A DNA stretch of 64,000 nucleotides from NORP309 sp964352735. Its GTDB lineage: Bacteria > Pseudomonadota > Gammaproteobacteria > Xanthomonadales > Marinicellaceae. The stretch is from positions 1 to 64,000 of the forward strand of contig CAYGTC010000013.1 in NCBI GenBank assembly GCA_964352735.1, written 5' to 3'. Shown here piece after piece: positions 45,032-53,342 of the stretch. Position 1 is the first letter of the stretch; the number at the start of each line of letters is the position of its first letter. Under the pieces are notes generated by a model. It ran no database searches. It was given only the letters and a program-made list of their open reading frames with translations, and was not told the origin of the DNA. The translations under genes and the position numbers were made by a program.

Positions 45032-46525
45032 ATGAAAAGAAATAATTTGACAACTGCGGTACTAGCAGGTATTACTGGTTTAGCTGGTATTGCAAGCGTA
45101 TCAAATGCAGTTAACTTGAATTCTGACGGTGTTGGTCAGGTTCTTATTTATCCTTATTACACAGTTAATAATGGTTTAAACACTTTGATTTCAGTAGTTA
45201 ACACTACTGATCAAGTTAAAGCAATTAAAGTACGTTTCCTTGAAGGCAAAAACAGCCGTGAGGTACTCGATTTCAACTTGTATATGTCTCCTTTTGACGT
45301 ATGGACAGCTGGTCTTGTTGCTGCTGTTTCTACAACTCCAGGTTGGGAAGGTCAAAACACAGTTAAATTGCTAACAACTGATACTTCATGTACTGTTCCT
45401 GCAATCAATGGTCAAGAGTTCTTACCATTTGCATTCTCAGGTGCATTTAATGATGGTATCATCCAAGATTTGTCTCGTTCAACTGAAGGTCACTTCGAAA
45501 TGATCGAAATGGGCGAAGTCATTGGTGATGATGCAGTTGCTGCAACACACATTAATGGTGCTGATCCACGTGAGCCACAAGATTGTCAACAATTAGTTAA
45601 CAACTGGACAGCTCCTACTGGTCAATGGATTATTGATTCATCTGTTAATATCGTTGATCCAGATGGTTCTGGTGGTTTATTCGGTTCTGCATCTTTGGTT
45701 GATGTTGCTGAAGGTGTTGATTTTGCATACAATGCAGATGCTTTCCAAGCTTATTCTACTTTAGAACAGCATTCTTTCCCTGGTGATTTATTCCCAAGTA
45801 TTGCTACTGGTAATATTCAGCAAAGTATCGTTTTCAATAACGGTGTAGCTGTAACTACTGATTGGGTTACATCTTCTGTTGAAGCGGTAAGTGCTTCTTA
45901 TATGCACCAAAATATTTATGGTGAGTATGCTCTAGATGAAGGTATTAATGCAAGAACTGAGTGGGTTGTAACTTTCCCTACTAAATCTTTCTATGTTGAT
46001 GATTTGAACTCTATTGGTCCTGTACCTTTTGAGCCATTCACAACTATCATTGATAAAAACCCTGCTTCTCCACAATATGGTATCGGTGCTTGTGAACAGT
46101 ATGCAATTGCTGGTATTTATGATCGTGAAGAAACAACTCCGACTGCTGGTAATACACCACCACCTCCTTCTCCAGTACCACCAGGCATTAATCCTAATAT
46201 ACCTGTATTCTGTTGGGAAGCTAATGTTCTTGAGTTTGATGCTGGTGCAGCTGTAGTTGGCGCATCTGCTATTTTAGGTTCAGATAATACAACTAACTTT
46301 GCTACACCTTATGCTAATGGTTGGTTGAACCTTATGTTCACTCCAAGTCAGTTTACTGATAATGGTTTCTCAAACCCAGGTAGTGTACAACAACAGTATA
46401 ACGGTCTTCCTGTGACTGGTTTTGCATTGCAAAAATATACTAACTCAAATGCTCAGCCTGGTATGTTGGCTCAGTATGGCGGTTTGTTCCCACAAAGAGG
46501 ACTTAAAGTTATTACTTCTTTATAA
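45032..46525 (+). CDS. Abundant-looking secreted protein of unknown function
   Basis: The 497-residue precursor has a signal peptide (about 1-27, NLTTAVLAGITGLAGIASVSNA). The mature protein starts VNLNSDGVGQVLIYPYYTVNNGLNTLISVVNTTDQ, a pattern shared by hypothetical proteins in marine gammaproteobacteria. It is rich in Gly/Ser/Thr with a Pro-rich stretch near 370-390 (TPPPPSPVPPG) and contains few lysines. A strong Shine-Dalgarno site, a clean terminator and the restricted codon use (many GGT, GCT, GTT) suggest high expression. It is probably extracellular or on the cell surface. It could be a substrate of the adjacent T2SS, but nothing shows this directly. Confidence 0.8.
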   Translation: MKRNNLTTAVLAGITGLAGIASVSNAVNLNSDGVGQVLIYPYYTVNNGLNTLISVVNTTDQVKAIKVRFLEGKNSREVLDFNLYMSPFDVWTAGLVAAVSTTPGWEGQNTVKLLTTDTSCTVPAINGQEFLPFAFSGAFNDGIIQDLSRSTEGHFEMIEMGEVIGDDAVAATHINGADPREPQDCQQLVNNWTAPTGQWIIDSSVNIVDPDGSGGLFGSASLVDVAEGVDFAYNADAFQAYSTLEQHSFPGDLFPSIATGNIQQSIVFNNGVAVTTDWVTSSVEAVSASYMHQNIYGEYALDEGINARTEWVVTFPTKSFYVDDLNSIGPVPFEPFTTIIDKNPASPQYGIGACEQYAIAGIYDREETTPTAGNTPPPPSPVPPGINPNIPVFCWEANVLEFDAGAAVVGASAILGSDNTTNFATPYANGWLNLMFTPSQFTDNGFSNPGSVQQQYNGLPVTGFALQKYTNSNAQPGMLAQYGGLFPQRGLKVITSL

Positions 46526-46552
46526 TATAATAAAGATTAATAATTTAGTTTT

Positions 46553-46586
46553 AAAAAAAGTGAGCGATTTATCGCTCACTTTTTTT
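46553..46586 (+). terminator. Strong intrinsic terminator
   Basis: A 15-16 bp stem (AAAAAAAGTGAGCGA at 46553-46567 with the T-rich partner 46572-46586) and a tight loop lie 28 bp after the stop codon of the secreted-protein gene. The A and T arms make it potentially bidirectional. Confidence 0.9.
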
Positions 46587-46885
46587 ATGGAAACAATTTA
46601 TAAACCTGATTATTTCATTTAAATTTTTAATGGTGTTTGTAAATAAGTAATAAAGAATAGTTTTAGCTGATTAAAAATTATAAAAATATTTAAATATAAC
46701 TCATTTGTTTTTGTAAAAATTGTATATAAATTAAAATGTTTTTTGGGAGTAGGGCATAAAACTATTAATTAGGTTAAATTAATACCCTTTCAATATAAAT
46801 ATGATTGCTGATATTGAAGTCATTTAAGAAAAAATTAACACTTACTACTGTATAATTGTAAGAATTGTAAAAATAGAGATAAATT
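46587..46885. other. AT-rich intergenic gap
   Basis: This stretch between two secreted-protein genes is extremely AT-rich and carries no convincing gene. A -10-like TATAAT at 46851-46856 lies 29 bp before the next ATG, without a matching -35. I see nothing else. Confidence 0.6.
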
Positions 46886-47884
46886 ATGAAAAAACTTATC
46901 ATTTCAAGCATGATAATGTTCAGTTTTTCGGGATTAACACAAAACTTAATACTCGATGGACAAACGATACCACTTAACCAGTCAACTCCTATGAGTATTG
47001 ATTCTGCGACTGGAGATATCAGAATTACCAGTCTAAATGGAGCCCTCAGTTGCCAAGAAGTTGGTGATGAACCTACTGTATCATTAGTAGCGAGCCCTAC
47101 AGTTGTTAACTCAGGTGGCACTACGCGTTTAACATGGAATGTAGGTAATAATGCTACCAGTTGTACAAGAACTGGCGATTGGAGTGGAGAAATAACAGGT
47201 GGATTGGTCTCAAATGGTTCACACTTTCTTGATATTGCGAATATAACCAGCAATAGTTCATTCGGTATCAGTTGTACTAATAACTTTGGAACTTCACCAA
47301 TTGCAACAGCAAATGTCAATATAGCTGGTAATCCAGCATGTACTAATAGACCACCTATTTTAAACGGCAACGAAGACAGAACAATTAGATTAATACCAGG
47401 TGCCCCATTTAATGGACCAGGCGTGCCACAAAATCCTGCGTCATATAATGGCCTTTATACAGAAATCGTTAATGGAGGAGGTGATTGGCCTGGTGAAACA
47501 GGTGGACAGTCATTTGCAACATTGACATCTGGCCAATATATTGCCATGCAGTTTACTACCAGTAATGTAAATGAAGAAGGTAAAATCAATATGGTTGCAC
47601 CAAGTAATGGTCAAGGTCCCGGCTCAGGAGGCATTACCATGTCATTAAGTGAATGCCCAGGTGATTTTTCTATGACAAATGTATGTAGAACAGTGGGTGG
47701 AGGTTCGCCAAGTTTGAGGTGGTCATTAGATCCTAATGAAAACCCAAATCTAATTTGTAAATTAGAAAAAAATACAACTTATTATTTTAATATAGTGCAT
47801 TCAAATTCAACAGGAAATAACTTTTCTACTACCAGTTGTAATAGTACTGAAGGATATTGTGGTATTATTTTCAACAATCAATAA
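46886..47884 (+). CDS. Secreted protein with an Ig-like domain, unknown
   Basis: The 332-residue precursor has a signal peptide (MKKLIISSMIMFSFSGLTQ). An Ig-like region at about 68-152 (VSLVASPTVVNSGGTTRLTWNVGNNATSCTRTG...SSFGISCTNNFG) contains paired cysteines. A C-terminal beta-rich part (about 160-332) has four to six further cysteines (SECPG, VCRTV, LICKL, TSCNSTEGYCG). It is probably exported and disulfide-bonded. I cannot name a function or family. Another C-terminal part with FNIVHSNSTGNN resembles carbohydrate- or cell-surface-associated proteins only loosely. Confidence 0.7.
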   Translation: MKKLIISSMIMFSFSGLTQNLILDGQTIPLNQSTPMSIDSATGDIRITSLNGALSCQEVGDEPTVSLVASPTVVNSGGTTRLTWNVGNNATSCTRTGDWSGEITGGLVSNGSHFLDIANITSNSSFGISCTNNFGTSPIATANVNIAGNPACTNRPPILNGNEDRTIRLIPGAPFNGPGVPQNPASYNGLYTEIVNGGGDWPGETGGQSFATLTSGQYIAMQFTTSNVNEEGKINMVAPSNGQGPGSGGITMSLSECPGDFSMTNVCRTVGGGSPSLRWSLDPNENPNLICKLEKNTTYYFNIVHSNSTGNNFSTTSCNSTEGYCGIIFNNQ

Positions 47885-47919
47885 ATATTGAAGTAATCCT
47901 ATAAAAAATTGAACTAACT

Positions 47920-47954
47920 AAGCTAAATAATCATCTTACATGATTATTTAGCTT
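47920..47954 (+). terminator. Terminator after the Ig-like secreted protein
   Basis: A 14 bp stem (47920-47933 with 47941-47954, core AGCTAAATAATCA) with a 7-base loop and a following TTATTTATTTAT sits about 35 bp beyond the stop codon. Confidence 0.8.
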
Positions 47955-47971
47955 TATTTATTTATATACAT

Positions 47972-48937
47972 ATGAAAACAAAATTTACAATTATAATAAT
48001 TAGCTGCATTTTTGTTAATCTTGCATTAGCAAATTCTTTTATCTTAAAACAAGGCAATATAGATGTAACCATTAAAGATCTTGATGGTTATGCATATAAG
48101 ATACCAATCGAGCACAGAGGAGATTATTTTAATTCTATACAAAGGCTAGAGAAGTCGCTTTATTCAATCATGAATATGAAGCACATTGTTAGATATGGAA
48201 AAGAACAAGGTTTAGTGAATGAAACCGAGGTTGATATTACTGTGAATGAAAGGATATTTGAATATTTTCCACATTCAGATAAAGCTTTTAGTATGCAAGA
48301 GGAAAATAAAATAATTTTGCTGAAAAACTTTCTAAAGAAAGAAGAAGCTTATAAACAAATTCAAAAAAAAATAACGACCCCGTTAAATAAAGATGATTTG
48401 TTAGAATTAGCAGAAGAAAAATACATAGCAAATAAAAACTCATATAAAATCCATGATGAACGAACTTTAGATTTCATTGCAATTATCTACAATGAAAACA
48501 ATAAATTAGCACAAGCAAAATTAGCACAAAAGTTACATAATGACATTAATGGAAGTGTTGAAAAATTTAAAGAATTAAAACAAGGTTTTAACGAAAATAA
48601 AGAAGTGAATATTGAGATTCATAAAGACATAAAGTTTCAATACAATATAAGAAATAAAGAATATTCAGATAAAGTTTATGCCATAGACAGTATTGGCGTG
48701 CTTCCAGAGATTATAAACTATAACAATCGCTTTTTTATTGCTCAAATTACAAATATACAAGAGGAAAAAATAAAACCTTTTGAAGATGTAAAACAAGAAA
48801 TTATTAAAAGCATAAAAAAGGAATATGCCGATAGAAAGTTTAATTCATTAATGATATCTTTGACAAAAGACGAAATTGAAGTGAATAAAGACATATTGCC
48901 ATCATTGAAATCACGATATTTAAATAAAGAGAATTAA
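47972..48937 (+). CDS. Periplasmic parvulin-like peptidyl-prolyl isomerase/chaperone
   Basis: The 321-residue precursor has a signal peptide (MKTKFTIIIISCIFVNLALA). The N-terminal helical part (LDGYAYKIPIEHRGDYFNSIQRLEKSLYSIMNMKHIVRYG) and the C-terminal helix (KPFEDVKQEIIKSIKKEYADRKFNSLMISL) resemble SurA/PpiC-type chaperone domains. Between them a shorter region (about 155-265) may be a degenerate parvulin domain. Catalytic parvulin residues are not clearly visible. It is separated from the ABC permease by only 2 bp, so it likely belongs to the export operon. AT-richer than most neighbours. Confidence 0.6.
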   Translation: MKTKFTIIIISCIFVNLALANSFILKQGNIDVTIKDLDGYAYKIPIEHRGDYFNSIQRLEKSLYSIMNMKHIVRYGKEQGLVNETEVDITVNERIFEYFPHSDKAFSMQEENKIILLKNFLKKEEAYKQIQKKITTPLNKDDLLELAEEKYIANKNSYKIHDERTLDFIAIIYNENNKLAQAKLAQKLHNDINGSVEKFKELKQGFNENKEVNIEIHKDIKFQYNIRNKEYSDKVYAIDSIGVLPEIINYNNRFFIAQITNIQEEKIKPFEDVKQEIIKSIKKEYADRKFNSLMISLTKDEIEVNKDILPSLKSRYLNKEN

Positions 48938-48939
48938 TA

Positions 48940-49695
48940 TTGTTTAAATATTTTTTAAAAAGGGAAATTAAAGAAAACTATTTAGGCAATTTAACTGGCT
49001 TCTCTTGGGTTATTATTCAACCAGTATTAACCTTGATTATTTATACTGTTGTCTTTGAAAAAATATTTAAAGCAAGAATTCCAGAAGCAGAAAATGTGGG
49101 TTTTATTGTTTATCTTGCTTTAGCATTTTGGCCTTGGATAGCTTTCTCTGAATCAATATTAAAATCAATTACCACAATAACAAGTAAAAAAGATTTAATA
49201 GGCAAAGTAAGAATAGATTTAAGGCAAGTAGTATTTGCAACAGTTACTTCAGTATTCATTATTAATTTAATTGGCTATGCATTGGTGTTAATTATTTTAA
49301 TGATTGTGGGTAAATCTTTTAATTACATGTACGTACCCTTATTAATACTCCCAATACTTCAGTTATATATATTTTCATTGTCATTGGCATTAATATTATC
49401 GTCACTACAAGTATTTGTCAGAGACACACTACATTTAATGAGTACATTGATAACATTGTGGTTTTTTTCGACGCCAATTATATATTCTGAGTCAATTATG
49501 CCAGAATCAATTCGCAGTTACATGCAATATAATCCGCTATACTATCCAGTAAAATTCATTCATGATGCAATGTTAACTGATAAGAACTTGCCATGGATTG
49601 AAATGCTATACTTATCAATTGGGTTTATTGTCTTATTGTATGTGGCCAATAAAATGTTTAAAAAGTTATCCCCGCATTTTGAAGATTTTCTGTGA
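48940..49695 (+). CDS. ABC-2 type polysaccharide/O-antigen export permease (Wzm-like)
   Basis: The 251-residue permease has six membrane segments (about 20-45, 60-80, 100-127, 132-155, 165-185, 225-243). The opening FLKREIKENYLGNLTGFSWVIIQPVLTLIIYTVVF is typical of the Wzm/KpsM/TagG family. It would export a polysaccharide or teichoic-like polymer with the ATPase at 50435. The start is TTG at 48940, 2 bp after the upstream stop. A hairpin (49703-49735) follows directly and closes the transcript before the ATPase. Confidence 0.85.
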   Translation: MFKYFLKREIKENYLGNLTGFSWVIIQPVLTLIIYTVVFEKIFKARIPEAENVGFIVYLALAFWPWIAFSESILKSITTITSKKDLIGKVRIDLRQVVFATVTSVFIINLIGYALVLIILMIVGKSFNYMYVPLLILPILQLYIFSLSLALILSSLQVFVRDTLHLMSTLITLWFFSTPIIYSESIMPESIRSYMQYNPLYYPVKFIHDAMLTDKNLPWIEMLYLSIGFIVLLYVANKMFKKLSPHFEDFL

Positions 49696-49702
49696 ATCAA
49701 AA

Positions 49703-49735
49703 AAGCCATGGATCTGAAATCAGAGGCCATGGCTT
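49703..49735. terminator. Bidirectional terminator between permease and minus-strand gene
   Basis: A 9 bp stem (AAGCCATGG 49703-49711 with CCATGGCTT 49727-49735) with an internal CTGA/TCAG mini-stem follows the permease stop and precedes the convergent gene's end at 49784. A and T-rich flanks exist on both sides. Confidence 0.75.
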
Positions 49736-49783
49736 ATAAAGCATATAAATAAAGCTTTTTAAAAAGGCATTATTAATAATAGA

Positions 49784-50194
49784 TCAGAAGTTTTCAGGAA
49801 CTTCATAATCAGGAAAACGCTCTAAAAGAAAGGCCAGTAATTCATCAACTTTTTCATCCTGACCTTTTTCTTGATAATAAACCAAGGTTTCCATTACTTG
49901 TTCAGGTGTTTTATACATAATTGACATGTTCATTTTACTGGTAAGTTTTTTGCGGTGTGCATCACTGGCTCGCGGTACTTTTTGTTGTTCTAAATCATTT
50001 TGAGCGAACTCATCTTCAAGAAAAGATAAATCCTTTTTCTTTTTGGCTTTCTTTTTAATGGGCTGTTTTTTTACAACATTAACGACTTCTTCGTTAGTTG
50101 GCTGGTTATTCTTCCAAATAATGGCAGCAACAAATATAGCAACACTTGAAAGAAGAACCATCATTAAAATATTTTTTTGAGATTTTGTAGACAT
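49784..50194 (-). CDS. Small membrane-anchored protein, unknown
   Basis: The 136-residue protein has one N-terminal membrane helix (about 8-27, NILMMVLLSSVAIFVAAIIW), a lysine-rich stretch (KKQPIKKKAKKKKDL) and a hydrophilic C-terminal part with a TPR-like helix (TPEQVMETLVYYQEKGQDEKVDELLAFLLERFPDY). It probably has a cytoplasmic or periplasmic tail. I recognise no family. It is on the opposite strand, between the two halves of the ABC exporter. Its role there is unknown. Confidence 0.65.
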   Translation of the reverse strand: MSTKSQKNILMMVLLSSVAIFVAAIIWKNNQPTNEEVVNVVKKQPIKKKAKKKKDLSFLEDEFAQNDLEQQKVPRASDAHRKKLTSKMNMSIMYKTPEQVMETLVYYQEKGQDEKVDELLAFLLERFPDYEVPENF

Positions 50195-50434
50195 TGATTA
50201 ATCCAATTAATTTTTGTATTTGAGTATTTTACTGGATATAGGTTCAATTTATTAAAATATATTTTAAATAGCGTCTATATTTATGGGTAAAAAAGTTGGC
50301 TTGAATAAAAAAAGGTTAAAAAAACATAAAATAAGCAAAGATAAATAATAATTAGCAATTTATTTATGGCTAACACCGATAATAAAGATGGTATGTAATA
50401 TAATTCAAAATCAAAGAAACACACGAAAAATAAA

Positions 50435-51598
50435 TTGACAATCATCATAAAAGCCACACAAATTGCCAAATCATATCCTAATATTAATACAGCGGGTAAT
50501 AGATTTAAATCATTGATATCCTTATTGTTGAATAGAGAAATCGTTGATAGTACAGAAGTACTTGAGGATATTAATTTAGAGATTAAAAGAGGTGAATCCT
50601 TAGCAATAATAGGAAAAAATGGAGCTGGTAAAAGCACATTATTAAAAATTATCAGTGGTGTAATAAAGCCTACTCACGGTGAAGTCAGCGTTAATGGAAC
50701 AATCGGAGCTTTGTTAGAGTTGGGTTCTGGGTTTCACCAGGAATATACAGGCAGAGAGAATTTAAAAATGTCAGCTGCACTTTCAGGGATTGGTGAAAAA
50801 AACTTAGGGGAAAAAATCGATCAAATGATTGATTTCGCAGACATAGGCGAATACATTGATCAGCCAGTAAAAAATTATTCATCTGGTATGGTTGTGCGTT
50901 TGGGTTTTTCTGTGATTACAGTCACACAACCAGATCTTTTGATCACAGATGAAGTATTGGCTGTTGGAGATACTGACTTTCAAAGAAAATGTATTGCCTG
51001 GATAGATCAATACCTTTCAGAAGGCGGTACATTATTATTGGTGTCACACAGTCTATACCATGTCCAAAAGTTGTGTAAAAATGCCATATGGTTAGAAAAA
51101 GGAAAAATTAAAAAATATGGAGACTCATTTGTCGTTTCACAGCAATACGAAAGTTTTTATCAAAAACAATCTGAGGATAAAACACAGCATTTAAAAGATA
51201 ACACAAATTATCACATAAAAAAATTACAAATTTTGAATGAAGACGGCCATCACATTACAGAATCAAAAACATTTCAAGACATTATTATTCAAGTTGAGAT
51301 ACATTCACCAGACAATAGAATGCCAGGTCTGGCATTGGGTATTATGAAATCAGATATACCGGTATATGGAACGATCTCAGATTTACATCAAGCAACACCA
51401 AAAAAGACAGCAGATCATACTTATCAATACCAAATAAAATTACCAAATAATCAATTGTTACCTGCAGATTACACCATTAAAGCACATGCAATGGACCCTG
51501 AATGCTTAAGGTTAATTGACACATATGAAAAAGACTTAAGAATATATGCAGAAACTCAAGAAATGGGTGTGGTAAGATTAAAAACGGAATGGAATTGA
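50435..51598 (+). CDS. Polysaccharide-export ABC ATPase (Wzt-like)
   Basis: The 387-residue protein has an N-terminal ABC domain (about 1-245) with Walker A GKNGAGKST, signature YSSGMVVRLGF and Walker B DLLITDEVLAVGD. The C-terminal extension (about 250-387, IKKLQILNEDGHH...PGLALGIMKSD) has the beta-sandwich pattern of the Wzt carbohydrate-binding domain. It powers export of O-antigen-like glycans with the permease at 48940. The start is TTG at 50435. Upstream 50195-50434 holds no gene. The next gene starts 1 bp after its stop. Confidence 0.88.
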   Translation: MTIIIKATQIAKSYPNINTAGNRFKSLISLLLNREIVDSTEVLEDINLEIKRGESLAIIGKNGAGKSTLLKIISGVIKPTHGEVSVNGTIGALLELGSGFHQEYTGRENLKMSAALSGIGEKNLGEKIDQMIDFADIGEYIDQPVKNYSSGMVVRLGFSVITVTQPDLLITDEVLAVGDTDFQRKCIAWIDQYLSEGGTLLLVSHSLYHVQKLCKNAIWLEKGKIKKYGDSFVVSQQYESFYQKQSEDKTQHLKDNTNYHIKKLQILNEDGHHITESKTFQDIIIQVEIHSPDNRMPGLALGIMKSDIPVYGTISDLHQATPKKTADHTYQYQIKLPNNQLLPADYTIKAHAMDPECLRLIDTYEKDLRIYAETQEMGVVRLKTEWN

Positions 51599-51599
51599 T

Positions 51600-53342
51600 A
51601 TGAAAGTTGATATTGTTGTACCAATATATAACGCCTATGATGCATTAATAAATTGTTTGAAAAGTTTAGAAAGGCATCAGCATGGGGCTGAAAATATCAT
51701 TTTAATTAATGATGCATCAACAGATGAAAGGATTGTGCCATTATTGGAGCAAGTGATTAAAAAAAATCACTGGCAATATATCCAACATGAAAAAAACCTG
51801 GGGTTTGTAAAAACGGCAAATGAAGGGATGATGTGCACTAAAAACCATACAATTTTGTTGAACTCTGACACCATAGTCAGTAAAAATTGGATATCTGCGT
51901 TTAAACAGGCCATCATAGCCAACGATCGTTTGGCAACAGCAACAGCATGGTCAAATAATGCAGAGATTTGTTCATTTCCACAGTTTTTAACCAATAACAC
52001 TGCACCAGAAAATATCGATAAATTATCAGAAATATTGTATGAAAATCACCAGCCACAATATCCGGTTATTCCGACTGCGGTTGGTTTTTGTATGTTAATT
52101 ACTGAATTGGCCAAGCAAAGTGTGGGTTACTTTGATGAACAACACTTTGGTCATGGTTATGGTGAAGAAAATGATTATTCGCTCAGGGCTACAGAACTAG
52201 GCTTGCTTAATGTTATCTGTGATAATGCGTATGTAGTGCATGTGGGTAATGAATCATTCGCAGATCTTGGATTGCAACCAGATCAGCATTCAATGCAAAG
52301 ATTATTGAGTAAACACCCGCAATATTTAACAATGATACAAGCTTATATAAAGCAAGATCCATTAGCAGAATTAAGAAAAAAAATCCTCAATATCATAAAA
52401 AAACACGATAATGTCCTTTACCAAACCCTTAAAACTGATCGAGAAAATACAACAGAGAAACAACAAATGGAAACAAAAAAATTAGATTTTACTGGAGAAC
52501 GATTCACGCCAGAATGTGTCAGGGAAATTTGGTATGAACATTATCACCGATATGCTTATGCACAAAGGATTGTAAACAATAAAACCGTTTTAGATGCAGC
52601 ATGTGGTGAAGGATATGGTACAGATATGCTGGCACAACATGCCAAACAGGCCTATGGTATCGATATAGATACAGAAACCATCAAACATTCGCAATCTCGA
52701 TATAAAAGAGAAAATTTACAATTTAGACAAGGCTCATGCACTGATCTGCCTTTTGAAGACAGTACCTTTGATGTGGTCATCTCATTCGAAACATTAGAAC
52801 ACTTAGCTGAGCAATCACAAATGTTAAATGAATTTAATAGGGTTTTAAAAAAAGATGGAATTTTGATCATATCAACCCCTGATAAAAAACATTATTCAGA
52901 TGCTACAGGATTTCAGAATGAATACCACGTTAAAGAGTTGTATAAACATGAATTTAAAGCCCTGCTTGATCATCACTGGAATTACCAAGTGTGGTATTCA
53001 CAATCCTTGGCTTTTCATTCAATAATGGAAAAAATCGATGCTCCAGAAATGAATTACGCAACAGATATCTTACAGGAACATTCTTTGTTATCTGATGAAA
53101 ATATGCTTAAGTCAATGTACTATGTGGTCATAGCCAGTAAAAAGAAACGCTATTTGCCAAAAGTGCCTGCATTGCATTTATTTGCAGATAAACAACAATC
53201 AGTTTATGAACATTACAATCAAACCATAAGGGACTATATTTCTGTAGCAGAAAAATACATGGCGATGAAACAGAAGCATGAAAAATGGTTATCGCATCCA
53301 ATCCTAAGTAGAATAATTAAATTTTTAGAAAGAGGCAAATAA
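51600..53342 (+). CDS. Bifunctional GT2 glycosyltransferase-methyltransferase
   Basis: The 580-residue protein fuses a GT-A family 2 domain (about 1-260; VVPIYNAYDAL, ILINDASTD, NSD at 88-90 and a distal GHGYGEENDYS acid region) to a class I SAM methyltransferase (about 295-460; motif I LDAACGEGYG at 331-340, DLPFEDSTFDVVISFETLEHL). It would add a sugar and methylate the growing glycan, perhaps capping or decorating O-antigen. Such capping methyltransferases fit Wzt-C-domain exporters. The donor sugar is unknown. It overlaps the next gene by one base. Confidence 0.85.
   Translation: MKVDIVVPIYNAYDALINCLKSLERHQHGAENIILINDASTDERIVPLLEQVIKKNHWQYIQHEKNLGFVKTANEGMMCTKNHTILLNSDTIVSKNWISAFKQAIIANDRLATATAWSNNAEICSFPQFLTNNTAPENIDKLSEILYENHQPQYPVIPTAVGFCMLITELAKQSVGYFDEQHFGHGYGEENDYSLRATELGLLNVICDNAYVVHVGNESFADLGLQPDQHSMQRLLSKHPQYLTMIQAYIKQDPLAELRKKILNIIKKHDNVLYQTLKTDRENTTEKQQMETKKLDFTGERFTPECVREIWYEHYHRYAYAQRIVNNKTVLDAACGEGYGTDMLAQHAKQAYGIDIDTETIKHSQSRYKRENLQFRQGSCTDLPFEDSTFDVVISFETLEHLAEQSQMLNEFNRVLKKDGILIISTPDKKHYSDATGFQNEYHVKELYKHEFKALLDHHWNYQVWYSQSLAFHSIMEKIDAPEMNYATDILQEHSLLSDENMLKSMYYVVIASKKKRYLPKVPALHLFADKQQSVYEHYNQTIRDYISVAEKYMAMKQKHEKWLSHPILSRIIKFLERGK

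Noticed and set aside
46774..47370. 198-residue ORF on the minus strand opposite the Ig-like secreted protein
   Set aside because: It has no family pattern and lies antisense to a gene with a signal peptide and conserved-looking cysteines, so it is a shadow.
50281..50637. 118-residue minus-strand ORF upstream of and into the Wzt-like gene
   Set aside because: It is hydrophobic only because of the AT-rich composition and overlaps the start of a clear ABC ATPase.
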